Of a stretch of 64,000 bases of DNA, positions 17,882-27,499 are shown in pieces. The number at the start of each line of letters is the position of its first letter. Position 1 is the first letter of the stretch. A model generated the notes under the pieces. It was not told the DNA's origin. It worked only from the letters and a program-made list of their open reading frames with translations, and did no database searches. Position numbers and translations under genes: made by a program. Origin of the DNA: Thiogranum sp. (GTDB lineage: Bacteria; Pseudomonadota; Gammaproteobacteria; DSM-19610); assembly GCA_030148805.1 (NCBI GenBank), contig JASBSS010000011.1, positions 1-64,000 of the forward strand, in the 5' to 3' direction.

Positions 17882-18466
17882 GGACTGCAGCTTCTCGTAG
17901 TCCTCGGGCGTATCGACGTCCACTGCGGCCTCCGGCATGTCCACGCGCAGCAGGTCCTGCCCCTGCCGCTCCAGCAGCTTGCGCGCGCCCTGCGGCCCCG
18001 ACCAGCCCGACAGTTCCTCGTACCAGGGCCGCGGGAACAGGCAGGGCGGCCCCAGCGCGTCGCCGTGGGCGGCGGCGGCCATGCGCTGCGGCGTGTGCTG
18101 CCAGGCTTCAATCAATTGCCGCAGCTGCGGCGCCTGGATACGCGGCTGGTCCGCCAGGCAGACCAAGGCCGCCTGCGAGTCGCCGCCGAGCAGATGGCGG
18201 AAGCCGCAGCCCAGCGAGCTGCCCATGCCCTGCGACCAGGCGGGGTTGTGCAGCAGCGTCAGCGGCAATCCTTGCAGCGCGGCGGCCACCTCGTCGGCAT
18301 AGGCGCCGGTGACCACCGTCAGCGGCAGGCCGGCGTCGAGCGCGGCCTGTGCCGCGCGCCGCACCATCGCCTGGCCGAAGAACGGCGCGAGCTGCTTGGC
18401 GCTGCCGAAGCGGCTGGCATTGCCGGCCGCCAGCAACAGCCCGTGGATGCGTGGGGCTGCGGCCAT
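17876..18466 (-). CDS. mocA: Molybdenum cofactor cytidylyltransferase-like protein (MocA)
   Basis: This NTP transferase probably attaches CMP to molybdopterin to make the cytosine dinucleotide cofactor used by the Mo-hydroxylase encoded upstream. The N-terminal nucleotide-binding motif is LLLAAGNASRFGSAKQL, followed by LADQPRI, the conserved metal-binding region, and VDVDTPEDYEKL near the end, all typical of MobA/MocA. The length of 196 residues is normal. Its start shares one base with the XdhC stop, so it is the last gene of the iorAB-xdhC-mocA operon. CMP rather than GMP transfer is inferred from the partner enzyme family. Confidence 0.88.
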   Translation of the reverse strand: MAAAPRIHGLLLAAGNASRFGSAKQLAPFFGQAMVRRAAQAALDAGLPLTVVTGAYADEVAAALQGLPLTLLHNPAWSQGMGSSLGCGFRHLLGGDSQAALVCLADQPRIQAPQLRQLIEAWQHTPQRMAAAAHGDALGPPCLFPRPWYEELSGWSGPQGARKLLERQGQDLLRVDMPEAAVDVDTPEDYEKLQSS

Positions 18467-19560
18467 CAGTGGATCGGCCCATCGAGTGCACTCAGTACGC
18501 CACCGGCGCGTCCGCTGTGGGCGGCGAGGATTTCCGCGGCGATGGCCAGCGCGATTTCCTCCGGTGTCTCCGAGCCCAGGTCCAGCCCGGCCGGCGCACG
18601 CAGGCGCGGCGGCTGCAGGCCGGTGGCGGCCTGCAGCTTGGCGGCACGGCTGCGCGAGCCGATGGCGCCGAGATAGGCCAGCGGCAGCGTGGACAACTCG
18701 CGCAGGTAGTCGATGTCGCGCTCAAGGTTGTGCGTCATCACCACGGCGGAATCGTATTGGGCCGGCGCCAGGCGTTGCCGCAGCATGGCCGGCATGGCGC
18801 GCACGAAGCCGGTGCCCGCCGGCAGTTCATCGGGGGCGACGCCGTCTTCCTGATGATCCACCAGCGTCACCTGCCAGCCCAGGGTTTGCGCGAAGCGCGC
18901 CAGGGCCAGGGCGCCGGCGGTGACGCCCACCAGCAGCAGGGCATGCGGCGGGCGCAGGCGTTCGATCAGGACCTCGTAGCGGCCGTGGGCGGTGTCGATG
19001 GCCTGCACCAGCGGGGCGCTGCCGGCCTTGCCGCCCTGCGCCAGTACGGCTTCGCTCAGGGCCGGGTCGTCGAGGTTGCTGCTGGCGACGCCGCCGCACC
19101 AGACCAGGCGCTGCGGGCGCGGCGACAGGCACAGGCCATTGCGGGTATAGGCGGTGGCGAGGAAGCCGTCGCGGCGCGAGGCCAGGCAGTCGGCCACCGC
19201 ATCAACGAAGTGCAGGTCCGCGTCGCGGGCCAGCGGCTCGATCAGCACCTCCAGCTCGCCGCCGCAGCCCATCTCGACCATCACGTCGAGCCCGTGCTCG
19301 CGGTTGTAGCGCACGATCTGCGCTTGGCCACTGGCGATCACGCCTTGTGCGCGCGCGACGATGTCGCGCTCCGGGCAGCCGCCGGACAGGCCGCGCACGA
19401 TCTGGCCGTCGCCGCAGACCAGCATGCGCGCGCCGGCACGGCGGAAGGTGGAGCCCTGGGTGCGCGTCAGCGTGGCCAGCGCGCCGCCGCCGGCAAAGCC
19501 CTGGGCCTGCAGCCGGCGCAGCCCGGCCAGCAGCGGGGCGAATTCCTGCGGTGTGTTCAT
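18466..19560 (-). CDS. XdhC/CoxF-family molybdenum hydroxylase maturation factor
   Basis: This is a chaperone that loads sulfurated Mo cofactor into xanthine-oxidase-family enzymes. The N-terminal XdhC domain (about 15-80) shows GGGALATLTRTQGSTFRRAG and LSGGCPERDIV, with a conserved Cys. The C-terminal Rossmann part (about 195-350) shows VGVTAGALALARFAQTLGW, VMTHNLERD and LAYLGAIGSRSR. The length of 364 residues is normal for the two-domain form. It follows the Mo subunit by 70 bases and overlaps mocA by one base. Confidence 0.9.
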   Translation of the reverse strand: MNTPQEFAPLLAGLRRLQAQGFAGGGALATLTRTQGSTFRRAGARMLVCGDGQIVRGLSGGCPERDIVARAQGVIASGQAQIVRYNREHGLDVMVEMGCGGELEVLIEPLARDADLHFVDAVADCLASRRDGFLATAYTRNGLCLSPRPQRLVWCGGVASSNLDDPALSEAVLAQGGKAGSAPLVQAIDTAHGRYEVLIERLRPPHALLLVGVTAGALALARFAQTLGWQVTLVDHQEDGVAPDELPAGTGFVRAMPAMLRQRLAPAQYDSAVVMTHNLERDIDYLRELSTLPLAYLGAIGSRSRAAKLQAATGLQPPRLRAPAGLDLGSETPEEIALAIAAEILAAHSGRAGGVLSALDGPIH

Positions 19561-19630
19561 CGCCCTATGGTGCCGCAGCCGCTATCCCCGGCGCATCGCC
19601 TGCCGGCCCTGTGATGCAGTGGCCCATGCC

Positions 19631-21793
19631 TCAGGCCAGCCGCAACGGCAGCTCGCGCAGGCGCTTGCCGGTGAGCGCCGCCAGCGCATTGGCCACCGCG
19701 GGGGCGACCGGCGGGGTGCCGGGCTCGCCGACGCCGCCGGGCTTTTCGGTACTGGGCACGATGTGCACGTCCACCTGCGGCATCTCGCCGAGGCGTAGCA
19801 CCACGTAGTCGTGGAAGTTGGACTGCTGCACGCGGCCTTCCTGGAAGTCCAGGCGGCTGTGCAGCGCGGCGCTGAGGCCGAAGGCGACACCCGACTCCAG
19901 CTGCGCCACGATGCCCGCGGGGTTCACCGCGATGCCGCAGTCCACCGCGCAGGTGACGCGGTGCACGCGGATCTGTCCGTCCTGCACGGACACCTCGGCG
20001 ACCTGGGCGACGATGCTGCCGAAGGATTCGTGCAGCGCGATGCCGCGCGCCCGGCCGGCGGGCAGCGGCGTGCCCCAGCCGGCCTTTTCCGCCGCCAGGT
20101 TCAGCGCGCCGAGGTGGCGCGGGTGGTCCTTCAGCAGTGCGCGGCGGTAGGCCACCGGGTCCTGCTTAGCTGCCAGCGCCAGTTCGTCGATCAGGCCTTC
20201 CATCACGAAGGCGGTGTGGCTGTGGCCCACCGAGCGCCACCACAGAACCGGGATGCCGGTGTTGGGCGAGTGCATGTCCACGCGATGCGCGGCAATGCCC
20301 TTGAGATAGGGCGAGTCGGCGACACCTTCGACCGAGGTGGCATCAATGCCGTCCTTGACCATCATCGGTTCCATCGGCGTGCCGACGAGGATCGACTGGC
20401 CCACCACGGCGTGCTGCCAGGCGCTGGGCATGCCCTTGTCGTCCACGCCGATCTGCACGCGGTGCAGATAGGCCGGGCGGTAATAGCCGCCGCGCACATC
20501 GTCCTCGCGCGTCCACACGGTTTTCACCGGCTGGCCCGCGGCCTTGGCGACGTGCACGGCCTCGCTGACGAAGTCCGAGGTGGGCGTGGCGCGCCGGCCG
20601 AAGCCGCCGCCGAGGAAGGTGGTGTGGATCTGCACCTGCTCGGGCTTGAGGCCGGTGATCTGCGCGGCCACCATCTGGTCCAGGGTCTGGAACTGCGTGC
20701 CGGCCCAGATCTCGCAACTGTCCGGTCCGATCTTCACGGTGGCGTTGAGCGGCTCCATCGGCGCATGGGCGAGATAAGGCACGTGGTAGTCGGCCTTCAG
20801 CGTGCGGGCGGCCTGCTTCAAAGCAGCTGCCGGATCACCGGCCTTGGCCGCGGCCAGGCCCGGCGTATCGGCCAGGCGCTGGAACTCCGCCTTCAACGCG
20901 GCCGTGTCCAGCGCCGCGTTCGGGCCCAGGTCCCACTCCACCGCCAGGGCATCACGGCCTTGCTTGGCCGCCCAGAAATGATCCGCCACCACGGCGACGC
21001 CGCTGGGCACCTGCACCACGGTGCGCACGCCGGGCAGGGCCTTGGCCTTGGCGGCGTCGTAGGACTTCACCGTGGCGCCGAACACCGGCGGTCGCGCCAC
21101 CACGGCGGTCAGCAGGCCGTCGAACTTCACGTCCATGCCGAAGACGGCGCGGCCGGTGATCTTTTCCGGCGTATCCAGGCGCTTGGTCGCCTTGCCGATC
21201 AGTTTCCAGTCCTTTGAATCCTTCAGCGCCACCTTCTCGGGTGCCGGCAGTGCGTTGGCGGCCTCCGCCAGCTCGCCGAAGCGCGCGCTGTGCGAGCCGC
21301 TGCTGATCACGCCGTTCTCCACACGGCAGTCGGCGGGGGCGACGCCCCATTGCTGGGCCGCGGCCTGCACCAGCAGTGCCCGCGCCGTGGCGCCGGCCTG
21401 GCGATAGCGCTCGAACTCCGACCAGGTGCTGCTGGAGCCGCCGGTCATCTGCATGCCGAATACGGTGTGCGCATAGACCGGCGCCGCCGGCGCGTGCTCC
21501 ACGCGCACGCGCGACCAGTCGGCGTCCAGTTCCTCGGCGATCAGCATCGGCAGGGCCGTCCAGATGCCCTGGCCCATCTCGGAGTGGGCGATCAGCACGG
21601 TGACGCTGTCGTCGCTGCCGACGCGCAGGAAGGCATTGGCCACCGGCGCCGCGGCGGGGGCAGTGGGTGCTGCTTCACCGCCACCAGAGAAACGTTTCAC
21701 CAGCGGCACGGTGAAGGCGATCACCAGGCCACCGCCGATGACGGCGCCGGCCTTCAGGAACTTGCGGCGCGAGGCATTGCTGAGGTCGTTCAT
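19631..21793 (-). CDS. Mo-binding subunit of a xanthine dehydrogenase-family enzyme (IorB-like)
   Basis: This large subunit of a periplasmic molybdenum hydroxylase resembles isoquinoline 1-oxidoreductase beta or aldehyde dehydrogenases of the family. A Tat signal, [20 protein letters not shown] (8-27), exports the folded enzyme. Family segments include [56 protein letters not shown] and [14 protein letters not shown] near the end. The length of 720 residues is normal. It lies 11 bases after the 2Fe-2S subunit. No c-type cytochrome gene is adjacent, so the electron acceptor is unknown. The substrate is probably an N-heterocycle or aldehyde. Confidence 0.9.
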   Translation of the reverse strand: MNDLSNASRRKFLKAGAVIGGGLVIAFTVPLVKRFSGGGEAAPTAPAAAPVANAFLRVGSDDSVTVLIAHSEMGQGIWTALPMLIAEELDADWSRVRVEHAPAAPVYAHTVFGMQMTGGSSSTWSEFERYRQAGATARALLVQAAAQQWGVAPADCRVENGVISSGSHSARFGELAEAANALPAPEKVALKDSKDWKLIGKATKRLDTPEKITGRAVFGMDVKFDGLLTAVVARPPVFGATVKSYDAAKAKALPGVRTVVQVPSGVAVVADHFWAAKQGRDALAVEWDLGPNAALDTAALKAEFQRLADTPGLAAAKAGDPAAALKQAARTLKADYHVPYLAHAPMEPLNATVKIGPDSCEIWAGTQFQTLDQMVAAQITGLKPEQVQIHTTFLGGGFGRRATPTSDFVSEAVHVAKAAGQPVKTVWTREDDVRGGYYRPAYLHRVQIGVDDKGMPSAWQHAVVGQSILVGTPMEPMMVKDGIDATSVEGVADSPYLKGIAAHRVDMHSPNTGIPVLWWRSVGHSHTAFVMEGLIDELALAAKQDPVAYRRALLKDHPRHLGALNLAAEKAGWGTPLPAGRARGIALHESFGSIVAQVAEVSVQDGQIRVHRVTCAVDCGIAVNPAGIVAQLESGVAFGLSAALHSRLDFQEGRVQQSNFHDYVVLRLGEMPQVDVHIVPSTEKPGGVGEPGTPPVAPAVANALAALTGKRLRELPLRLA

Positions 21794-21804
21794 GGCGATG
21801 CTCC

Positions 21805-22260
21805 TCAGGCCTTGGAAAGCTCAGCGGCGCGATGCACCGCGGCGCGGATGCGCAGGTAGGTGCCGCAGCGGCAGAGGTTGCCGGACAGGGCGCTGTCGAT
21901 GTCGGCGTCCGTGGGCTTGGCGTTGGTGGCGAGCAAGGCCGCGGCCGACATGATCTGGCCCGATTGGCAGTAGCCGCATTGCACCACGTCCAGTTCCGCC
22001 CAGGCGCGCTGCACCGGGTGGCTGCCGTCGGCCGACAGGCCCTCGATGGTGGTCACGGACTTGTCCGCCGCCGCCGCGGCCGGGGTGACGCACGAGCGCA
22101 TGGCGGTGCCGTCGAGATGGACAGTGCAGGCGCCGCACTGGGCCATGCCGCAGCCGAACTTGGTGCCGGTGAGGCCGACCAGGTCGCGCAGCACCCACAG
22201 CAAGGGCATGTCGGGCGGCGCATCCACTTCATGCGCGGTTCCGTTGACGGTCAGCTTCAT
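21805..22260 (-). CDS. 2Fe-2S subunit of the Mo hydroxylase (IorA-like)
   Basis: This small subunit carries two 2Fe-2S clusters that take electrons from the Mo site. The plant-type cluster ligands are Cys37, Cys42, Cys45 and Cys57 (CGMAQCGAC then C). The second cluster has Cys95, Cys98, Cys130 and Cys132 (CGYC and CRC). The length of 151 residues is standard. It has no signal and is presumably carried out with the Tat-tagged large subunit. It is the first gene of the operon. Confidence 0.93.
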   Translation of the reverse strand: MKLTVNGTAHEVDAPPDMPLLWVLRDLVGLTGTKFGCGMAQCGACTVHLDGTAMRSCVTPAAAAADKSVTTIEGLSADGSHPVQRAWAELDVVQCGYCQSGQIMSAAALLATNAKPTDADIDSALSGNLCRCGTYLRIRAAVHRAAELSKA

Positions 22261-22296
22261 GTTTCCCTCGCGGCGGCTGGGGCAGAAAAGCCGAGC

Positions 22297-22950
22297 CTAC
22301 TCCTGCCGCGGTGCCGAATCCATCGCGGATCGGAGCTCGCCATTTTCGGGCAAGGAAACGCCATTTTCAGGCAAGGCGCGCTCCACCCAGCGGGTCGGCG
22401 GCGGTGCCACGTAGGCGTCAAACTGCTGCAACAAACGGCGCGGATCGTCGTTCACCATCATCATCGCCCGGTGCTGCGGCCGCACGAAGCCTTCGGCATG
22501 CGTGTGATCCAGGAACTCGCCCAGGCGGTCGTAGTAGCCGGCGACATTGAGCAGGCCGCAGGGCTTCTCGTGCAGGCTCAGCTGCGCCCAGGTCCAGATC
22601 TCGAAGATCTCTTCCAGCGTGCCGAGCCCGCCGGGCAGGGCGATGAAGCCATCCGAAAGCTCCGCCATCAGCGCCTTGCGCTCGTGCATGGAGCGCGTGA
22701 TGCGCAGCTCGCTGAGGCCGTTGTGCCCGGCCTCCTTCTCCACCAGGGCCTCGGGGATCACGCCGGTGACGCGGCCGCCCAGGCGCAGCACCTCGTCGGC
22801 CAGCACGCCCATGACGCCGAGGTTGGAGCCGCCGTAGACCAGCCCGATGCCGCGCTCCACCAGGGCCTGCGCCAGGCTACGCGCGCCGCTGGCGTAGTCA
22901 GGGAGGCGGCCGGGGCTGGAGCCGCAGTAGACGCAGATGTTCTTGAGCAT
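22297..22950 (-). CDS. LOG-family protein (nucleoside 5'-monophosphate phosphoribohydrolase type)
   Basis: This Rossmann-fold protein of the TIGR00730 family probably releases a base from a nucleoside monophosphate. Markers are ICVYCGSSPG at the start, GLVYGGSNLGVMG, ITRSMHERKALM and the diagnostic PGGLGTLEEIFE. The length of 217 residues is slightly long because of a C-terminal tail that repeats LPENG twice in succession. It lies 36 bases upstream of the IorA-like gene on the same strand, but the functional link is unclear. Confidence 0.9.
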   Translation of the reverse strand: MLKNICVYCGSSPGRLPDYASGARSLAQALVERGIGLVYGGSNLGVMGVLADEVLRLGGRVTGVIPEALVEKEAGHNGLSELRITRSMHERKALMAELSDGFIALPGGLGTLEEIFEIWTWAQLSLHEKPCGLLNVAGYYDRLGEFLDHTHAEGFVRPQHRAMMMVNDDPRRLLQQFDAYVAPPPTRWVERALPENGVSLPENGELRSAMDSAPRQE

Positions 22951-23078
22951 GGAGGGTCCGGCCTGTTCCAGCGGATAGTCTAGTCGGCGTTGCCGAAATC
23001 CGGATCTGGCCTCGAGGCGTAGAACAGGACCGGCATGGCCAGCAGGTAGGATAGTGGCTCTCCAACCGGCCTCACGCC

Positions 23079-23996
23079 ATGCCTGAACTGATCCTGCATC
23101 ACTACCCCTTGTCTCCCTTCTCGGAAAAGCTGCGAGTCATGCTCGGTTACGCGGACCTGTCCTGGCAGTCGGTCATCACGCGAGAGATGCCGCCGCGGCC
23201 CCTGCTGGAGGCCCTGGCCGGCGGCTACCGCAAGGTGCCGGTCGCGCAGATCGGTGCCGATGTCTTCTGCGACACGCGCACCATCGCCTCCGAAATCGCC
23301 TCGCTTTCCGGCAAGCCCGAACTGGGCCTGGAGCATTGCTCCGCCGAGGTGCGTGAGTTCGCGGCAGCGGCGGACCTGGAGGTGTTCCTGGCCTGTGTCA
23401 TGGTCGGCGGCACGAGCAAGATCACCCAACGTGTCCGCGAGGCGATGTCGTTGCCCGACGTGCTGCGCTTCGCCTGGGACCGCATCGGCATCGGCCTGCG
23501 GGCCAAGGTGAAGGGTGTGGGCATTCGCGGCGCGCGTCCGCGCGTGCTGCGGCACCTGGCCGAGGTGGAGTCGCGGCTGCAGCAGGACTTCCTGTTCGGA
23601 GCGCAACCGAACCATGCGGACTTCTCCACCTACCACAGCCTCTGGTTCATCCGCGACATGGGTGGTTCGTCGCTGATCGACGCCTTCCCGCGGACCCTCG
23701 CCTGGATGGAGCGCATGAAGGCTTTTGGCCATGGCAAGCCCCGGTCGGTCAGTGCGGAGCAGGCCTTGGAGATTGCACGCGCGGCGGAGCCGCGCGCCAT
23801 CGATCCGGAGCATCGCCAGGACACGTTGATCGGGAGCAAGGTCAGCGTCACCCCCACGGATTACGGGCAGGTGCCTACCGTGGGTATCCTGGTGGGGGCT
23901 ACACCGGAGCGCTGGATCCTGATGCGGGAGCCGCGGGACGGAGGTCGCTTGCACGTTCATCTGCCGAAGGCGGACTTCGTGCTGAAGCGGGTTTAG
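23079..23996 (+). CDS. Glutathione S-transferase-family protein
   Basis: This is a cytosolic GST-like protein of 305 residues. The thioredoxin-like N-terminal domain (1-80) starts ELILHHYPLSPFSEKLRVML, with Ser12/Ser15 near the usual catalytic position, and carries YRKVPVAQIGADVFCDTRTI, where the Val-Pro and the glutathione-contact region fit. The helical C-terminal domain contains LFGAQPNHADFSTYHSLWF. About 70 extra residues at the end form a domain I do not recognise. The substrate is unknown. It stands alone, 82 bases before the tRNA-encoding strand begins. Confidence 0.85.
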   Translation: MPELILHHYPLSPFSEKLRVMLGYADLSWQSVITREMPPRPLLEALAGGYRKVPVAQIGADVFCDTRTIASEIASLSGKPELGLEHCSAEVREFAAAADLEVFLACVMVGGTSKITQRVREAMSLPDVLRFAWDRIGIGLRAKVKGVGIRGARPRVLRHLAEVESRLQQDFLFGAQPNHADFSTYHSLWFIRDMGGSSLIDAFPRTLAWMERMKAFGHGKPRSVSAEQALEIARAAEPRAIDPEHRQDTLIGSKVSVTPTDYGQVPTVGILVGATPERWILMREPRDGGRLHVHLPKADFVLKRV

Positions 23997-24008
23997 CGCG
24001 CCACTAAA

Positions 24009-24084
<76 letters not shown>

Positions 24085-24127
24085 GTTCAAGCGGGCGCGC
24101 AAAATACCAAAAAAACCGGCGACTGGC

Positions 24128-25381
24128 TCAGGCGGGCGCACCGCTGGCGGCCGCGGACTCGGCGATCACGGTGCGGTTGCGGCCCTGGCGCTTGGCGGCG
24201 TAGAGCACGGTGTCGGCCATGCGGTAGGCCTCGGCCATGGGCACATCGGCATGCACACCGACGCCGCCGGCGCTGATGGTGACGTGACCCAGGGCGGTGT
24301 CGGCGTTGGCCAGGTCCAGGGCTTCGACCTGCTGGCGCAGTGCTTCCAGGCGAAGCTCGCCGTCGGCGCGGGAGCAGTCGTACAGCACGATGGCGAACTC
24401 CTCGCCGCCGAGGCGCGCCACCATGTCCAGCGGGCGCCGCGCGAATTCGGTCAGCACCAGGCCGATCTCGACCAGGACCCCGTCGCCGTAGTCATGGCCA
24501 TGGCGGTCGTTGAGGTTCTTGAAGTGGTCCATGTCGACCAGGGCCACGAACAGGCGCTTGTACTCGCGCCGTGCATGGCGTGCCACGGATTCGTAGTGCT
24601 GCTCGAAGGCGCGGCGGTTGGGCAGCTTGGTCAGCGGGTCGACGTAGGCCAGCGACTTGAGCAACTGCTGCGCGGCCCAGTTGCGGCGGCTGTAGAGCTC
24701 GTTCCACATGGCGCCGCTGATGACCACGCCGACGAAGATGCCTTCCACCAGCCAGTCCACCGGGTTGCGCACCGGCGGTGCCCCCAGCGGGCGCGCCCAG
24801 TCGGAGAACAGCATGAAGCCCAGGTACAGGGCGACGAAGGCAGCGGCTTCGCGCAGCGGTACGCGGCCGATCACGATGAAGCCCACCAGCACGCAACTCG
24901 ACAGGCTGGGGCTGAGGTGGAAGCCCATGGTGATGCCGCGGTGGCGCAGCCATTCCAGCGTGACCGCCAGCACGAGGAAGCTGACCATGAACAGCGTCTC
25001 GCCGATGACGCTGCTGGGGCGGCGCCACAGCATCCAGGCGGACAGCAGGCACAGCGGCACGATCAGCGCGAACTCGAAGGCGCGGATCAGCTCGATGAAG
25101 CCCGCCGGCGGATGCATCAGCGGCTGGCCCCACAGGGGCGAGGTGACCAGCATCAGCGCCGGCAGCAGGCTGGTCAGCGCGCGGGCCTGGCCGAACTTGG
25201 CGCGGGAATCCTCGCGGAAGCGCCTTTCGTGCTCGGGGGGGAAGCGGCTTAGCGGATTGGACGTGCGCGAGGCAGCGTCGAGCTGGCGGAGGAAATCCGC
25301 GCTCCGGCTGAGGTCTTCGTAGTCCGTCAGCGGCGCCTTGCGGGAGGCACCGTCCGAGCGGTTCTCCTGGCTGGACGACAT
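24128..25381 (-). CDS. Membrane diguanylate cyclase (GGDEF)
   Basis: This enzyme makes cyclic di-GMP from two GTP. The 417 residues comprise a cytoplasmic N-terminus (1-70), about six hydrophobic helices (about 75-235) of an unnamed membrane sensor, and a GGDEF domain (about 245-405) with DPLTKLPNRRAFE, DMDHFKNLNDRHGHDYGD and the active site GGEEF. The inhibitory-site motif RPLD lies exactly five residues before GGEEF, so product feedback is expected. It lies 43 bases after the tRNA gene and ends a minus-strand unit. Bases 25382-25556 upstream show nothing clear. Confidence 0.92.
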   Translation of the reverse strand: MSSSQENRSDGASRKAPLTDYEDLSRSADFLRQLDAASRTSNPLSRFPPEHERRFREDSRAKFGQARALTSLLPALMLVTSPLWGQPLMHPPAGFIELIRAFEFALIVPLCLLSAWMLWRRPSSVIGETLFMVSFLVLAVTLEWLRHRGITMGFHLSPSLSSCVLVGFIVIGRVPLREAAAFVALYLGFMLFSDWARPLGAPPVRNPVDWLVEGIFVGVVISGAMWNELYSRRNWAAQQLLKSLAYVDPLTKLPNRRAFEQHYESVARHARREYKRLFVALVDMDHFKNLNDRHGHDYGDGVLVEIGLVLTEFARRPLDMVARLGGEEFAIVLYDCSRADGELRLEALRQQVEALDLANADTALGHVTISAGGVGVHADVPMAEAYRMADTVLYAAKRQGRNRTVIAESAAASGAPA

Positions 25382-25556
25382 GGCAAAGGACTGATTGCTC
25401 TAGGAATACATGATGCCGCCCCGCGCTCCGGGGTGCATCGTGCGTTTGCGCCATACGTCCCTGTATTCGGCGGCGTTCAGCGGCCGGTGGCGAACGCGCA
25501 AGTTAACCGATTTCCTGCGGGAACAGGTACTTGGCCCTTTCGGAGTGTGATTTGCG

Positions 25557-26414
25557 TCACATTTCAGTGGCTTGGCGGGCGCGCCGGAAGTGGCCCGGGC
25601 CATGGCCGTGGACGCGCTTGAAGCTGCGCCGGAAGGCGGCCTCGGTCTGGTAGCCCAGGCGGCTGGCGACGGCCAGGACCGACAGGCGCGGCTCCTGCAG
25701 CAGGCGCAGGGCCGACATCATCCGCCACTGGGTCAGGTATTGGATCGGGGACTGGCCCATCAGCCGGTTGAACTCCTCGGCGAAGCGGCTGCGGGACATG
25801 GCCGACACCTCGGCCAGGCTGGCCACCGACCAGTCGCGGCCGGGTTCGCCGTGCATGGCCTGCAGGGCGCGGCCCAGCTGGGGGTCTGCCAGGGCGGCGA
25901 GCAGGCCGCGGCGCTGGGGGGTGCGCGCCAGGTAGTGGCGCACGCTCATCACGAACAGGGAGTCGGCCAGCTTGTCGACCACGGCGCCGCTGCCGAAGCT
26001 CTCCAGGTTGGCTTCCTCGCACATCAGCTGCGCCACCCGGCGCAGGGCCGAGCCGGCCTCGGTCTCGCGCACGATCAGGCAGTCCGGCAGGGCGTCCAGC
26101 AGGGGGTTGCGGTGGCCGCAGACGAAGTCGAACTGGCCGCAGAGCATGGTGGTGAAGCCGTCGCCGTCCAGGCGGTGGGCATGGCCGCGCGGGAAGATCA
26201 CCAGGTCTCCCGGCGCCAGGGTCTCGGCCTGGGGCAGCCCGGCGCCACTGACCGCGCAGTGGCCGGAGCCGATCAGGTGGAAGATGCAGGCCTCGACGGA
26301 CGGCTCGGCCTCGTGCCAGCGGCCGCAGTAGCTGGCGTTGTCGGTCACCCGGGCGTGCAGCTGGTAGGCCGCCAGGGCGGAGTCGAGCACACGGTCTTCC
26401 GGATTCTTGAGCAT
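25557..26414 (-). CDS. AraC-family regulator with N-terminal cupin
   Basis: This transcription factor has 285 residues. The N-terminal part (about 20-190) resembles the cupin_6 ligand-binding domain of AraC proteins, with HAEPS-like HEAEPSVEACIFHLIGSG and PRGHAHRL. The two AraC helix-turn-helix units follow (about 195-280): SVASLAEVSAMSRSRFAEEF and LSVLAVASRLGYQTEAAFRR. It stands divergent from the hvf/buf-type RiPP operon with an 81-base gap and is the best candidate to regulate it. The inducing ligand is unknown; it contains several Cys and His in the cupin part. Confidence 0.88.
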   Translation of the reverse strand: MLKNPEDRVLDSALAAYQLHARVTDNASYCGRWHEAEPSVEACIFHLIGSGHCAVSGAGLPQAETLAPGDLVIFPRGHAHRLDGDGFTTMLCGQFDFVCGHRNPLLDALPDCLIVRETEAGSALRRVAQLMCEEANLESFGSGAVVDKLADSLFVMSVRHYLARTPQRRGLLAALADPQLGRALQAMHGEPGRDWSVASLAEVSAMSRSRFAEEFNRLMGQSPIQYLTQWRMMSALRLLQEPRLSVLAVASRLGYQTEAAFRRSFKRVHGHGPGHFRRARQATEM

Positions 26415-26495
26415 GAATGCTGGACGTGTGGGCGCAGTCGGGGCAGATGCGGGAGCCTAGCATTGCCACCATCGAAACCGACATGGGGCCGGAGC

Positions 26496-27101
26496 ATGAA
26501 ACCGCTGATCGCCGCGCAGGACCTGCTGGACCGCAGCCGCGTGGCCCAGGACCTGGCGCCGCTGCTGATGCGCCTCTACCTGGCCCCGGTGTTCTGGATG
26601 GCCGGCATGCAGAAGGCCATGAACTTCCCGGATACGGTGCAGTGGTTCGGCGACATGATGTACGGGCTGGGCCTGCCGTTTCCGGGCCTGATGGCCTTCC
26701 TGGCTACGGCTACGGAGCTGGTGGGGGCGGTGGCCCTGGTGCTGGGCCTGGGCTTGCGCTGGATGTGTATCCCCTTGATGGTGACGATGCTGGTGGCGAT
26801 CTTCACGGTGCACCTGCCGCATGGCTGGCTGGCCATCGCCGAAGGGGCGGGCCCCTTCGCCACCGAGCGCACCATGCTGGCGGTGGAGCGCCTGGCCGAA
26901 GCCAAGGACATATTGCGGGAACATGGCGACTACGAGCACCTGACCGAGTATGGCCCGCTGGTCATCCTCAACAACGGTGTCGAGTTCGCCGTAACTTACT
27001 TTGTCATGCTGCTGTCGCTATTCTTCACCGGCGCCGGACGCTACGTCAGCGTGGACGGGTGGATGCGCCGCTGCATCCATGTCGATTCCCTGCGCGTATA
27101 A
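26496..27101 (+). CDS. DoxX-family membrane protein of the RiPP operon (HvfX/BufD-like)
   Basis: This is an integral membrane protein of the DoxX family, 201 residues with four hydrophobic segments (LLMRLYLAPVFWMAGMQKAM, LMAFLATATELVGAVALVLG, MCIPLMVTMLVAIFTVHL and VEFAVTYFVMLLSLFFTGAG). DoxX genes accompany the MNIO precursor-modifying operons known as hvf in Haemophilus and buf in Caulobacter, although their role there is unsettled. Here it is the first gene, 48 bases before the precursor. The start at 26496 follows GGGGCCGGAG. Confidence 0.87.
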   Translation: MKPLIAAQDLLDRSRVAQDLAPLLMRLYLAPVFWMAGMQKAMNFPDTVQWFGDMMYGLGLPFPGLMAFLATATELVGAVALVLGLGLRWMCIPLMVTMLVAIFTVHLPHGWLAIAEGAGPFATERTMLAVERLAEAKDILREHGDYEHLTEYGPLVILNNGVEFAVTYFVMLLSLFFTGAGRYVSVDGWMRRCIHVDSLRV

Positions 27102-27149
27102 GCGCACATCATCACTGGCCATTCCGGCCCGTTACCAGGAGAGAGCATC

Positions 27150-27467
27150 ATGCGTCAGTCCAAGAAACCCCTCGCCATCGCCCTCGGCGCCGCCTTTGCC
27201 ATGACCGGCATGGCTGCCCAGGCTTCCGTGTTCAAGACCACCGACCTGTCCGGCGGCTACATGCAGCTGGCCGACGCCAAGGCCGGCGAAGGCAAGTGTG
27301 GCGAGGGCAAGTGCGGTGAAGGCAAGTGCGGTGGCGCCAAGGCCGACGGCAAGAAGGCCGAGGGCAAGTGTGGCGAAGGCAAGTGCGGCGAGAAGAAGGG
27401 CGCCGAGAAGAAGGCGCACGAGGGCAAGTGCGGTGAGGGCAAGTGTGGCGAGAAGAAGGCCAAGTAA
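27150..27467 (+). CDS. Secreted Cys-rich RiPP precursor (HvfA/bufferin-like, EGKC repeats)
   Basis: The 105-residue precursor has a signal peptide (1-25, AAQA then SVFK) and a short spacer, and then a low-complexity region rich in Gly, Glu and Lys holding seven Cys, every one in the motif EGKC: Cys50, 55, 60, 74, 79, 94 and 99. In HvfA and bufferins, Cys of this motif are converted by the DUF692 enzyme to thiol-heterocycle or thioamide-type groups that bind copper. An AGGAGAG ribosome site precedes the ATG. This is the substrate for the two genes that follow. Modification is predicted from family knowledge, not visible in the DNA. Confidence 0.93.
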   Translation: MRQSKKPLAIALGAAFAMTGMAAQASVFKTTDLSGGYMQLADAKAGEGKCGEGKCGEGKCGGAKADGKKAEGKCGEGKCGEKKGAEKKAHEGKCGEGKCGEKKAK

Positions 27468-27499
27468 GCCTTCGGCCTGCACCGTAGAGGGATGAGCCC

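Noticed and set aside
27280-27460. Regular repeats that might suggest a CRISPR array or low-complexity noise
   Set aside because: The repeats are short, in frame and encode EGKC motifs next to a modifying enzyme, so they belong to a real precursor.
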